Part shown: positions 1 to 8,502 of the stretch, one piece after another | How the letters are laid out: each line of letters opens with the position of its first letter | Position numbering within the stretch: position 1 is the first letter of the stretch | Assembly: GCF_013112485.1 (NCBI RefSeq) | Contig: NZ_JABFHG010000012.1 | Span: 62,001 to 126,000, forward strand | DNA from: Roseicella sp. DB1501 | GTDB taxonomy: Bacteria; Pseudomonadota; Alphaproteobacteria; Acetobacterales; Acetobacteraceae | Reading direction: 5' to 3' | Length of the DNA stretch: 64,000 bases | Program-made: the position numbers and the translations under genes | Notes under the pieces: model-generated | What the model was told of the DNA's origin: nothing | The model's database searches: none | What the model saw: the letters and a program-made list of their open reading frames with translations, nothing else

Positions 1-32
1 CGGACGCGGCGCCCGGACGGCGGCTGCTCTAG
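1..32 (+). CDS. Possible C-terminal codons of an upstream gene (partial)
   Basis: Reading in the frame that starts at base 3, the window opens with about nine sense codons ending at a TAG at 30-32. They could be the tail of a gene that begins outside the window, in the same direction as proC. Nothing in nine residues identifies the product. In related genomes a YbjN-type gene often precedes proC, but that is only a guess here. Confidence 0.25.
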   Translation, partial: DAAPGRRLL

Positions 33-159
33 CCCCGGCGGCGCGGCGCGTCCATTGACGTCCCGGCGCGCCGGCCCATCGCCCGCCTGCCCGGCCTTCT
101 TCCTTGGGGCCTTCCTCGGGACCATTGCGCTCCGGCGGCTGCCGCGCGAGGGTCGGCGC

Positions 160-975
160 ATGAGCGAGACATCCCTGCCCCCCCTCCTCCTCGTCGGCTG
201 CGGCAAGATGGGCGGGGCCATGCTCGCGGGTTGGCTGGAGCGCGGCCTGACCGAGGCGGTGGTGGTCGAGCCCCAGGCGGCGGCGGTGGCGGGTTTCGCC
301 GGCCGGGTGACGCGGGTGCCGGAGCCGGCCGCGATCCCGCCCGGCTTCCGCCCAGGCGCCGTGGTGCTGGCGATCAAGCCGCAGGAGGCGGCCGCGGTGC
401 TGCCCGCCTTCGCCCGGCTGGCGGGGCCGGGGACCGTCTTCCTCTCCATCATGGCCGGGCGCGCCATCGCCGGCATGCGCGCCGCGCTCGGCGGGGAGGC
501 GGCGGTGATCCGCGCCATGCCGAACACCCCGGCCGCGGTGCGGCAGGGCTTCACCGTCGCCTGCCCCGGCCCGGGCGTGACCGCGACGCAGCGGGCGCTG
601 GCCGACCGGCTGCTCGGCGCCATCGGCGAGGTCGCCTGGGTGGAGGAGGAGGGGCTGATCGACCCGGTCACCGCCGTCTCCGGCGGCGGCCCGGCCTATG
701 TCTTCCTGCTCGCCGAGCTGCTGGAGAAGGCGGCGGTGGAGCAGGGGCTGCCGGCTGACCTCGCCCGCCGCATGGCGCGCGCGACCGTCGCCGGCTCCGG
801 CGCCCTGCTGGCGGCGAGCCCGGAGAGCAGCGCCCAGCTCCGCATCAACGTCACCAGCCCGAAGGGCACGACCGAGCGGGCGCTGGCGGTGCTGATGGCC
901 GCCGAGGCCTGGCCGGCCGCCCTGTCCCGCGCCATCGCTGCGGCGACGGAGCGCTCGCGCGAGCTGGCGGGCTGA
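160..975 (+). CDS. proC: Pyrroline-5-carboxylate reductase
   Basis: Catalyses the last step of proline synthesis, the NAD(P)H-dependent reduction of pyrroline-5-carboxylate, in the cytoplasm. The 271-aa protein opens with a Rossmann motif (VGCGKMGGAM, about residues 11-20). It carries the family C-terminal signature around TAVSGGGPAYVF and the segment LRINVTSPKGTTERAL that builds the dimeric active site. Length is normal for the family. The reading frame is open upstream to base 55, but the first 35 codons look like untranslated leader. ATG 160 gives the standard N-terminus just before the nucleotide-binding strand. The next gene begins 40 bases downstream in the same direction. Confidence 0.95.
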   Translation: MSETSLPPLLLVGCGKMGGAMLAGWLERGLTEAVVVEPQAAAVAGFAGRVTRVPEPAAIPPGFRPGAVVLAIKPQEAAAVLPAFARLAGPGTVFLSIMAGRAIAGMRAALGGEAAVIRAMPNTPAAVRQGFTVACPGPGVTATQRALADRLLGAIGEVAWVEEEGLIDPVTAVSGGGPAYVFLLAELLEKAAVEQGLPADLARRMARATVAGSGALLAASPESSAQLRINVTSPKGTTERALAVLMAAEAWPAALSRAIAAATERSRELAG

Positions 976-1015
976 CCCCTTGGCGCCGGCCCTGCCGATC
1001 CCCCACCTTGACGGC

Positions 1016-1615
1016 ATGAGCGATACCCACGACGCGACCGAATCCCGCCTCGTCACCGGCCTCTGGCAGGTCGTGGCGGCCCATGGCTGGCAGGGCGTGA
1101 CGCTGCGGCGGCTGGCCGCCGCCACCGGCCTCGCGGCGGCGGATATCCGCGTCCGCTGCCCCGGCGGGCCGCGCGACCTGCTGGCGCTGCAGGCACGGCT
1201 GCTGGACGAGGCGGTGGCGAGCGGCACCGTCCCCGGCCAGGGCGGCACGCCGCGCGACCGCATCTTCGACGTGCTGATGCGGCGGATCGACGCCATGCAG
1301 CCGCATCGCGCCGGGATGCTGCGCTTCCTCGACGAGCTGCGGACCGATCCCGGCCTCGCCCTCTGCCTGGTGGCGGGGCTGCCGCGCTCCATGGCGCGGC
1401 TGCTGGAGACGGCCGAGATCGAATCGCGCGGCCTGTCCGGGGCGCTCCGGGTGCAGGGGCTGGTCGGGGTCTGGCTGGCGACGCTGCGCGCTTGGCAGCG
1501 CGACGGCTCGGCCGATCTCGGCGCGACCATGGCGGCGCTGGACCGGGCGCTGGACCGGGCGGAGCAGGTGGCGCGCACGCTCCGCCTCACGCCCGGCGAC
1601 CTGGCGGCGGGCTGA
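1016..1615 (+). CDS. TetR/COQ9-like helix-turn-helix protein
   Basis: A 199-aa protein with an N-terminal TetR-type three-helix segment (about residues 8-60, including WQGVTLRRLAAATGL). The C-terminal half resembles alphaproteobacterial COQ9-family proteins, with a segment near WLATLRAWQRD and TMAALDRALDRAE at about residues 155-185. It could be a repressor or a COQ9-like lipid-binding protein helping ubiquinone synthesis; the sequence does not decide between these. ATG 1016 is preferred over an upstream in-frame codon at 980, because the intervening residues are not helical. It lies between proC and the phasin gene, in the same direction, so it may be co-transcribed with proC. Confidence 0.7.
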   Translation: MSDTHDATESRLVTGLWQVVAAHGWQGVTLRRLAAATGLAAADIRVRCPGGPRDLLALQARLLDEAVASGTVPGQGGTPRDRIFDVLMRRIDAMQPHRAGMLRFLDELRTDPGLALCLVAGLPRSMARLLETAEIESRGLSGALRVQGLVGVWLATLRAWQRDGSADLGATMAALDRALDRAEQVARTLRLTPGDLAAG

Positions 1616-1746
1616 GGGGCGCCGGCGGCGCGGCGGCTTGTTGCCGGGGCGGATTTACCACCCTTCGCGATCCCGCCCCGCCCTGATCCGTTTTAGGCTT
1701 CGGGCGCCCGTGTCATGCGGCGCCCGGTACCACGGCGGAGAACGAC

Positions 1747-2178
1747 ATGTCCGAGACCAGCGGCAAGAAGCCCGAGACCGACCTGATGCGCATGCTCTCC
1801 GAGTTTCGCCTGCCCGGCATGCCGGATGTGGAGGCGCTTGCCTCCGCCCAGCGCCGCAACCTCGAGGCGCTCTCGGCCGCCAACCGCGTGGCGCTCGAAG
1901 GGGCGCAGGCCGTGGCGCGGCGGCACATGGAGATCCTGCAGTCCTCGATGACCGAGATGACCGAGGCGATGAAGGCGCTCAGCACGCAGGAATCGCCGCA
2001 GGCCAAGGCGGCGCGCCAGGCGGAGATGCTGAAATCCGCCTATGAGAAGGCGGTCGCCAACATGAAGGAAGTGGCCGACCTCATCCAGAAGTCGAACCAG
2101 GAGGCGCTGTCCCTGCTCAACAAGCGCTTCACCGAGGCGATGGACGAGGTGAAGACGCTGATGGCGAAGAAGGGCTGA
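1747..2178 (+). CDS. Phasin family protein (granule-associated)
   Basis: A 143-aa, almost wholly helical, charged protein with the phasin pattern. An N-terminal amphipathic stretch (MRMLSEFRLPGMPDVEALAS) is followed by the motif NLEALSAANRVALEGAQAVARR at about residues 38-59, then a long heptad-like region ending in lysines. Phasins coat polyhydroxyalkanoate granules and can influence their size; some act as general surface proteins or chaperones. No PHA synthase is in the window. The gene is monocistronic in appearance, preceded by about 130 bases that include a GGAGAA ribosome-binding site. It is followed by a hairpin-rich interspersed repeat. Confidence 0.88.
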   Translation: MSETSGKKPETDLMRMLSEFRLPGMPDVEALASAQRRNLEALSAANRVALEGAQAVARRHMEILQSSMTEMTEAMKALSTQESPQAKAARQAEMLKSAYEKAVANMKEVADLIQKSNQEALSLLNKRFTEAMDEVKTLMAKKG

Positions 2179-2203
2179 TAGTTCTGGCCCTCGGATGCCG
2201 GGC

Positions 2204-2289
2204 GCGAACCTCCGGTTCGCCTGGCGTCGCGGCATAAGCTGCGGGCCCCATCCGGGGCCTCGGACCGGTTGAGGAACCAGTCCGCAGAT
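2204..2289 (+). repeat. Interspersed three-hairpin repeat, copy A
   Basis: An 86-bp element between the convergent phasin and flgN-like genes. It matches the element at 42180-42265 (reverse strand) over its full length without gaps, 67 of 86 bases identical by hand alignment. A third, longer copy is at 36994-37102. It folds into three hairpins: GCGAACC/GGTTCGC with a TCC loop, GGCCCC/GGGGCC with an ATCC loop, and GGACCGGTT/AACCAGTCC. The first stem differs from the other copy by a paired G-to-A and C-to-T change that keeps pairing. Confidence 0.8.
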
Positions 2290-2307
2290 GTAGCGGGCGG
2301 CGCGGGC

Positions 2308-2718
2308 TCAGGCGCGCGTCGCCATGGCGAGCGGCGGCGCCTGCCGCGCCGCCAGCGGCCGTCCCGCCGCGCCGTAGCCCGGCGCCGCCGCCCGCGGCAG
2401 GGCGGCGCCGGCGATGGTCTCGATCACCTGCGACTGGATGGCGATGGCCCGCTGCAACAGGCGGCGGTTCTCCGCGCCCAGTTGCTGCAGGCGGTCGGTC
2501 ATCTCGGCCGCGTCCCGCCGGGCCTCGCCGGCCGCCTGGCTGCCGGTCCGCGCGGCGGCGGCGAAGGCGGCGGCGAAGGCATCCGTCGCCTGCGTCTTGG
2601 CGGTGGCGAGGCCGGCGGCGCGTGGCAGGTCGAGCGCGGCGAGCGCCTCGTTCTCCGCCCGCAGGGCCTCGGCCAGGCGCTGGCCGGCGGCGATCAGGGC
2701 CTCGATCATCAGGCTCAT
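2308..2718 (-). CDS. Putative FlgN-type flagellar chaperone
   Basis: A 136-aa, alanine-rich, helical protein at the end of the flgI-flgJ operon. Its start overlaps the rod-binding gene stop (ATGA at 2715-2718), so translation is probably coupled. Size, helical character and position fit FlgN, the export chaperone for hook-associated proteins FlgK and FlgL. Sequence similarity in this family is weak, so the call rests largely on context. The last 25 or so residues are low-complexity (Pro, Ala, Arg). The 3' end faces repeat copy A and the convergent phasin gene. Confidence 0.6.
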   Translation of the reverse strand: MSLMIEALIAAGQRLAEALRAENEALAALDLPRAAGLATAKTQATDAFAAAFAAAARTGSQAAGEARRDAAEMTDRLQQLGAENRRLLQRAIAIQSQVIETIAGAALPRAAAPGYGAAGRPLAARQAPPLAMATRA

Positions 2719-3011
2719 GGCGTGGTCTCCTGGCTGGACGCGTCGGATTGGCGGCGCAGCAGCTCGCGCAGCACCGCATCGGCGATGCCGAGGCCATGGC
2801 CGCCGCGCACCGCCTGCTTCGCGGTGGCCTCGACCAGCATCGGCCGCCATTGCGCCTCCGCCGCGCCGCCGCCAAAGAGGCCGCCGCTGGGATCGGCGCT
2901 GGCGAAGATCGGCTGCAGCAGCTGGGCGAAGGCCTGAGTCTCGAAATCCTGCGCTGCCTGGCGCAGCCTCGCCGGCGCGGCGGCGATCTCGGCGGCGGTC
3001 AGCGGGCGCAT
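2715..3011 (-). CDS. Rod-binding protein, FlgJ N-terminal type
   Basis: A 98-aa protein made only of the FlgJ rod-binding domain, including DFETQAFAQLLQPIFASAD at about residues 22-40 and the C-terminal helix GLGIADAVLRELLR. The muramidase domain found in gammaproteobacterial FlgJ is absent, as is usual in alphaproteobacteria. It should act in the periplasm as a scaffold for flagellar rod assembly, with another hydrolase opening the peptidoglycan. ATG 3011 shares a base with the flgI stop (TGATG). A GTG one codon upstream is possible. The gene is flanked by flgI and the flgN-like gene with overlaps on both sides. Confidence 0.85.
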   Translation of the reverse strand: MRPLTAAEIAAAPARLRQAAQDFETQAFAQLLQPIFASADPSGGLFGGGAAEAQWRPMLVEATAKQAVRGGHGLGIADAVLRELLRRQSDASSQETTP

Positions 3012-4147
3012 CACCGCAGCTCCATCTCGGCCTGCAGCGCCCCTGCGGCCTTCACCGCCTGCAGGATGGAGATCAGGTCGCGCGGCCCGACACCGAGGGC
3101 GTTCAGCCCGCGCACCAGCTCCTGCAGGGTGACGCCGCCGCCGAGGGTGCCGACCCGGCGCTCCGCCTGGTCGTCCACCTCGATAGTGGTGCGCGGCACC
3201 ACCGCGGTCTGGCCGTTCGAGAGCGGCGCCGGCTGGCTCACCTGCGGCGTCTCGGTGATGCGGATGGTGAGGTTCCCCTGCGCCACCGCGACGGTCGAGA
3301 CGCGCACATTGGCGCCCATGACGATGGTGCCGCTGGCTTCCTCGATGACGACGCGCGCCACTTGGTCGGGCTCGACGCGGAGCTGCTCGATCTCGCCGAG
3401 CATGGCGAGCGGGTCGCGCCCGGCGAGGTTGAGCGCCACCGTGCGCGGATCGGTCGCGGCGGCGAGGCTGCCGCCGGTCGCGCGGTTGATCGCGGCGGCG
3501 ATCCGCCGCGCCGTGGTGAGGTCGGGGTTGCGCAGCGCCAGGCGCAGGCTGTTGCGGCCGGCCAGCGCATAGGGGATCTCGCGCTCGACGATGGCGCCGG
3601 AGGCGATGCGGGCGCTGGTCGGCACGCCGCGCTGCACGCTGGCCGCGGCGCCGCGGGCGGCGACGGCACCGGTCGCCACCGCCCCCTGGGCGACGGCATA
3701 GACCTCGCCATCGGCGCCCAGCAGCGGCGTGACGAGCAGCGTGCCGCCCTGCAGGTTGGTGGCGTCGCCGAGCGCCGAGACGGCGATGTCGATGCGGCTG
3801 CCCGGCCGGGCGAAGGCCGGCAGGTTGGCGGTGACCATGACCGCGGCGACGTTCTTGGTCTCGAGTTTGGCCTCGTTGTCCCGCGTGTTGACGCCGAGCC
3901 GCTCGAGCATGCCGATCAGGGTCTGGCGGGTGAAGATGGCGGTGCGCAGCCGGTCGCCGGTGCCGGCGAGGCCGACCACCAGGCCGTAGCCGACGAGCTG
4001 GTTGTCCCGCACGCCCTCGACATCCGCGATGTCCTTGATGCGGACCGGCTGGGCGGCGGCGGGAGCCGCCGGGAGGAGGAGGAGCAGCGCCATTGTGGCC
4101 GCCAGCGCCCAGGCGGTCTTCGCCCTTGCGAAAGCAATTTTGGCCAC
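3011..4147 (-). CDS. flgI: Flagellar P-ring protein FlgI
   Basis: A 378-aa periplasmic protein that polymerises into the flagellar P-ring around the rod. A Sec signal peptide (basic start, hydrophobic core LLLLLPAAPAAAQ, cleavage near residue 33) precedes the mature start VRIKDIADVEGVRDNQLVGY. That is the strongly conserved family opening. The GTG at 4147 is chosen because GGAGAG lies about seven bases upstream and it includes the basic n-region; an ATG at 4093 would truncate the signal peptide. It is the first gene of a three-gene flagellar operon, is divergent from fliX, and has a sigma-54 promoter at 4224-4238. Confidence 0.95.
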   Translation of the reverse strand: MAKIAFARAKTAWALAATMALLLLLPAAPAAAQPVRIKDIADVEGVRDNQLVGYGLVVGLAGTGDRLRTAIFTRQTLIGMLERLGVNTRDNEAKLETKNVAAVMVTANLPAFARPGSRIDIAVSALGDATNLQGGTLLVTPLLGADGEVYAVAQGAVATGAVAARGAAASVQRGVPTSARIASGAIVEREIPYALAGRNSLRLALRNPDLTTARRIAAAINRATGGSLAAATDPRTVALNLAGRDPLAMLGEIEQLRVEPDQVARVVIEEASGTIVMGANVRVSTVAVAQGNLTIRITETPQVSQPAPLSNGQTAVVPRTTIEVDDQAERRVGTLGGGVTLQELVRGLNALGVGPRDLISILQAVKAAGALQAEMELR

Positions 4148-4223
4148 GCTGCTCTCCGCCCCCCAGGGTCCGGGCCTCCGCAGCCGGCGAGGATCGCCGG
4201 ATCGGAGGCTCGGAGCGGCAGGG

Positions 4224-4238
4224 GCAACCGGCGTGCCA
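4224..4238 (-). promoter_or_regulatory. Sigma-54 (-24/-12) promoter for flgI operon
   Basis: On the minus strand the sequence reads TGGCACG, CCGG, TTGC. This matches the RpoN consensus TGGCACG-N4-TTGC exactly. It points toward flgI, whose GTG start is about 75 bases downstream. Sigma-54 control with the FlbD/FliX system is known for rod, ring and hook genes in Caulobacter-type flagellar cascades. A GANTC site at 4243-4247, the CcrM recognition sequence, lies just upstream. Confidence 0.85.
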
Positions 4239-4330
4239 GCCCGAATCAGGGACCGAAGGGCAGGCTTTGCCGGGTCGGGCGGAGAAGTTTGCCCCTGATG
4301 GGCAGGAATGGCGCGGGCCAGGAGGGCGGG

Positions 4331-4750
4331 ATGCGCGGGATCGGCGGAGTGGCGGCGGGCGGGGCCATGCGGCCCGGACGGACCGGCGGGCGTGGGGCAG
4401 GCGGCTTCACGGTCGGCCAGCCCGGGGCGGCGGCGGCCGGGCCGCACGCGGCGGGGGCGGCGGTGCCGGTCGGGCTCGGCCTGCTCGCGTTGCAGGAAGG
4501 CGGCGATGCGCCGTCGCGGGACCGCTCGGCCCGCCGCCGGGCGGAGTCGATCCTCGATGAGTTGCAGGCGCTGCAGCGCGATCTTCTGCGAGGCGGCGGC
4601 GATCCGGGGCGGCTGGAACGGCTCGCGGCCCTGCAATCAGGGGAGGAGGGGGCCGATCCCATCCTGCGACAAGCAGTGCAGGCGATCGTCCTGCGCGCCA
4701 GGGTGGAACTGGCCCGGCGCGGCTGGAACGGCTCCGTGTCAACCGCGTGA
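4331..4750 (+). CDS. fliX: Flagellar assembly regulator FliX
   Basis: A 139-aa cytoplasmic protein with the FliX layout. It has a glycine-rich N-terminus (MRGIGGVAAGG), a Pro/Ala/Gly linker, and a conserved helical C-terminal half from about residue 50 (VGLGLLALQEGG, then ILDELQALQRDLL and a final ARVELARRGW). In Caulobacter FliX couples early flagellar assembly to FlbD, the sigma-54 activator, so its position facing a sigma-54 promoter for flgI makes sense. AGGAGGG lies five bases before ATG 4331. No obvious sigma-54 element faces this gene, so it is probably transcribed by another sigma factor, as expected for an early regulator. Confidence 0.85.
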   Translation: MRGIGGVAAGGAMRPGRTGGRGAGGFTVGQPGAAAAGPHAAGAAVPVGLGLLALQEGGDAPSRDRSARRRAESILDELQALQRDLLRGGGDPGRLERLAALQSGEEGADPILRQAVQAIVLRARVELARRGWNGSVSTA

Positions 4751-4882
4751 AAAGCCGCTCGTATCAGCAATTTGCGCCTGTGTAACCCCTTGGCTTTCGG
4801 ATGGCTGCGCATGTATGGTCCGGCCAACTTCGGGGCAGGGCGTCCGCGCCCGGGCTCCGGCTGCAATGGGGTCGTCCAGACG

Positions 4883-5299
4883 ATGTTGATCACGCTGCCG
4901 CCCGATTACCGCCCGCACGATGACGAAGAGTTTATGAGTTCCCAGCAGCAGGCCTATTTCCGGCAGAAGCTGCTGCGCTGGCGCCAGGACCTGCTGCGCG
5001 AGGCGGGCGAGACGCTCGCCAGCCTCTCCGTCGGCGGCATCGCCGAGGCCGACCTGACCGACCGTGCCAGCGTCGAGACCGACCGGGCGCTCGAGCTCCG
5101 CACCCGGGACCGGGCCCGCAAGCTGATCTCCAAGATCGACCAGGCGCTCGAGCGGATCGAGACCGGGACCTACGGCTATTGCGAGGAGACGGGCGAGCCG
5201 ATCGGCCTGCGCCGCCTCGAGGCCCGGCCGATCGCCACCCTCTCCATCGAGGCGCAGGAGCGCCATGAGCGCATGGAGCGCGTGCACCGGGACGATTAG
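4883..5299 (+). CDS. dksA: RNA polymerase-binding transcription factor DksA
   Basis: A 138-aa DksA/TraR-family protein that binds the secondary channel of RNA polymerase and works with ppGpp. A coiled coil (about residues 25-95) has an acidic tip around EADLTDRAS, followed by the C-terminal globular domain GTYGYCEETGEPIG and RRLEARPIA. Of the four zinc-finger cysteines in E. coli DksA only the first remains; the others are Thr, Ser and Ala. This zinc-independent form is typical of alphaproteobacteria. ATG 4883 gives the family N-terminus (MLITLPPDYRP). The open frame extends upstream to 4772 without recognisable protein. A strong hairpin follows. Confidence 0.92.
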   Translation: MLITLPPDYRPHDDEEFMSSQQQAYFRQKLLRWRQDLLREAGETLASLSVGGIAEADLTDRASVETDRALELRTRDRARKLISKIDQALERIETGTYGYCEETGEPIGLRRLEARPIATLSIEAQERHERMERVHRDD

Positions 5300-5328
5300 G
5301 CCCGCTTCCAGTAGGTATCTCGCTTCCG

Positions 5329-5352
5329 ATGGCCGGCGCTTGCGCCGGCCAT
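5329..5352 (+). terminator. Hairpin terminator after dksA
   Basis: A perfect 11-bp inverted repeat (ATGGCCGGCGC, TT, GCGCCGGCCAT) starts 30 bases after the dksA stop and is followed by a short TTGTCGT stretch. It fits an intrinsic terminator with a poor T-run. Confidence 0.65.
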
Positions 5353-5468
5353 TGTCGTATGGGGCGCGTTTGCAGCCGGCGGAGGCCGGCGCGATGCTGC
5401 GCCGGGCGGCCGGCCGCGCCGCCGGGTAACCCTTCGGCCGGCCCGCTGCGATGAAGGAGGGGGGAGCC

Positions 5469-6239
5469 ATGCGGCTGGCCGGGCGCCATGCGCTGATCAC
5501 CGGTGGAGCGTCGGGCATCGGCCTCGCCACGGCGCGGCTCTTCCTGCGCGAGGGCGCGCGGGTCGCGCTGCTCGACCGCAACGCGGCGGCGCTGGCCGGC
5601 CTCGCCGCCGAGCTCGGCGTGACGGGCATCCCGGTCGACATCGCCGATCCCGAGGCCGCTGCGGCGGCGGTGGAGCAGGCGGCCGCGGCGCTCGGAGCGC
5701 TGGATGCGGTGGTGAATGCCGCCGGCATCAGCCGCGTCGCCAGCCCGGCCGAGACCACGCCGGCGCTGTGGCGGGAGGTGATGGCGGTCAATCTCGACGG
5801 CCCCTTCCATGTCTGCCGCGCCGCCCTGCCGCATCTGCGCCGGGCCGCGCCGCCCGGGGGAGCCAACTCGGCGGGGGCCAGCATCGTCAACCTCGCCTCG
5901 GCCGCCGGCCTGGTGCCGCGGCCGCATTACGCGGCCTATGGCGCCTCCAAGGGCGGGCTGCTGATGCTGACGCGCTGCCTCGCCCTCGACCTGGCAGGGG
6001 AGGGGATCCGGGTGAATGCGGTCTGCCCGGGCGCGATCCGGACGCCGATGGTGGAGGAGACGATCGCCGCCCAGCCGGATGCGGCCGAGGCCGAGCGGCG
6101 CTTCCTCGCGCGCTACGCGCTCGGCCGCTTCGGCACGGCGGAGGAGGTGGCGCAGGCGGTGCTGTGGCTGACCAGCGCGGAGGCGAGCTATGTCACCGGC
6201 TCGGCCCTCGGCGTCGATGGCGGCTCCGCCTGGCATTAG
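5469..6239 (+). CDS. SDR family oxidoreductase
   Basis: A 256-aa classical short-chain dehydrogenase. It has the cofactor motif TGGASGIG (about residues 11-18), NAAG near residue 85, a serine in the SIVNLASAAG strand and the catalytic YGASK near residue 158. The C-terminal PGAIRTPM and VDGG motifs are also present. An Asp at the end of the second strand (LLDRN) suggests NAD+ preference. The substrate cannot be read from the sequence; annotations such as 3-oxoacyl-ACP reductase would be guesses. ATG 5469 follows a strong AAGGAGGGGGGAG site. An upstream in-frame ATG at 5451 lies within that site. Confidence 0.9.
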   Translation: MRLAGRHALITGGASGIGLATARLFLREGARVALLDRNAAALAGLAAELGVTGIPVDIADPEAAAAAVEQAAAALGALDAVVNAAGISRVASPAETTPALWREVMAVNLDGPFHVCRAALPHLRRAAPPGGANSAGASIVNLASAAGLVPRPHYAAYGASKGGLLMLTRCLALDLAGEGIRVNAVCPGAIRTPMVEETIAAQPDAAEAERRFLARYALGRFGTAEEVAQAVLWLTSAEASYVTGSALGVDGGSAWH

Positions 6240-6417
6240 TAATTCCCAGCGAAGTCGCTGCGCGCCTTCGCATGGGCCCCATGAGTCCCTCTCTTGCCCA
6301 AGCTAGGTCCGCGACAGGATAACGGGCAGCGACGGTTCCGACAGGCGCTTCTTAGGCGGCCGTGGGGAACGGCCTTAACCGGGCTTTCAGCCCTGCTCCG
6401 GCAGGCTGGGCCGGTCC

Positions 6418-7206
6418 ATGATCACGCTCTCCACCTCGCTGGTCTCCGCCCTCTTCGGCAGCACCAACACCAGCAGCAGCACCGGCGATGCCGCCTCGGC
6501 GATCCTCGCGCTGAAGCAGGCGCAGTCGAGCGATGCCGAGACGAAGGGCGTGGCGCAGGAGAGGAAGGACCCCGTCACCATCACCGCGCTCAAGCAGTTC
6601 GAGACGGCGGTGGCGAAGGCGAAGGACGTGAAGACGGCGCTGCAGGACCCGCGGGTGCTGGCGGTGCTGCTACCGGCGCTCGGGCTGGCCGACCAGAGGC
6701 AGTATCCCGGCCTGGTCCAGAAGGCCCTGCTCGCCGATCCGAGCGACACCAAGGGCTTGCTCGCCAGCCTCGACAGCCGCTTCAAGGCCGCCGCCCAGAC
6801 GCTGGACCTGAAGAACAAGGGGTTGGCCGGCCTGACCGACGCGGCCACGAAGACGAAGCTGACCGACGCCTACATCCAGTACCAGTATCAGATCGGCCTG
6901 GACGAGAAGAATGCCGGCATGTCGGACGCCTTGTACTTCATCAAGAACGCCTCCTCCCAAACCGATGTCTACGGCATCCTCGGCAACGCGGTGATGCGGC
7001 GGGTGGTGACCGGGGCGCTCGGCCTGCCGGCCGAGATGGCGATCCAGTCGGTCGAGACCCAGGCGCGGGCCATCAGCAGCCGCATGAAGCTGACCGACCT
7101 GCAGGACAGCACCAAGGTCCAGAAGCTGGTCCAGCGCTACCTGATGGCGGCGGCTTCCACCAGCACCAGCAGCACCACCGGCAGCCTGCTCTCCCTCTTC
7201 GGCTGA
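6418..7206 (+). CDS. DUF1217 domain protein, flagellum-associated
   Basis: A 262-aa protein of the alphaproteobacterial DUF1217 family, which is usually found in flagellar gene clusters; its function is unknown. Characteristic segments are a low-complexity Ser/Thr N-terminus, VLLPALGLADQRQYPGLVQ near residue 83, and YFIKNASSQTDVYGILGNAV near residue 172. A GLPAEMAIQSVETQARAI block follows near residue 203. No membrane segment or classical signal peptide is seen; Ser/Thr-rich ends resemble flagellar secreted proteins. No clear ribosome-binding site precedes ATG 6418. It lies 1.7 kb from fliX, consistent with a loose flagellar neighbourhood. Confidence 0.8.
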   Translation: MITLSTSLVSALFGSTNTSSSTGDAASAILALKQAQSSDAETKGVAQERKDPVTITALKQFETAVAKAKDVKTALQDPRVLAVLLPALGLADQRQYPGLVQKALLADPSDTKGLLASLDSRFKAAAQTLDLKNKGLAGLTDAATKTKLTDAYIQYQYQIGLDEKNAGMSDALYFIKNASSQTDVYGILGNAVMRRVVTGALGLPAEMAIQSVETQARAISSRMKLTDLQDSTKVQKLVQRYLMAAASTSTSSTTGSLLSLFG

Positions 7207-7323
7207 GGCGCAATCCGGCGGCGCATCGTCACGGACGTTGCCTCCGGGGCGGCGCCGTCCTACCTCTCCGTCCGGGCCACGCCCCCCCACCGGGGCGCAT
7301 CCGCTTCTGGAAGGGAGCATCCG
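7207..7323 (+). promoter_or_regulatory. Possible structured leader of serC-serA
   Basis: The 117 bases before serC hold several inverted repeats, for example CGCCCC/GGGGCG around 7281-7300, directly ahead of the GGAAGGGAG ribosome-binding site. A conserved serC RNA motif is known upstream of serC in some alphaproteobacteria. I cannot confirm a match by eye, so this is only a candidate. Confidence 0.3.

Positions 7324-8501
<1,178 letters not shown>

Positions 8502-8502
<1 letters not shown>

Noticed and set aside
4241-4330. Sigma-54 promoter facing fliX
   Set aside because: TTGC elements exist at about 4266 and 4289, but no GG doublet is at the required spacing.
6271-6300. Fourth copy of the hairpin repeat
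   Set aside because: Only a short GGGCCCCAT string is shared; stems one and three are missing. The same holds for a string near 57411-57430.
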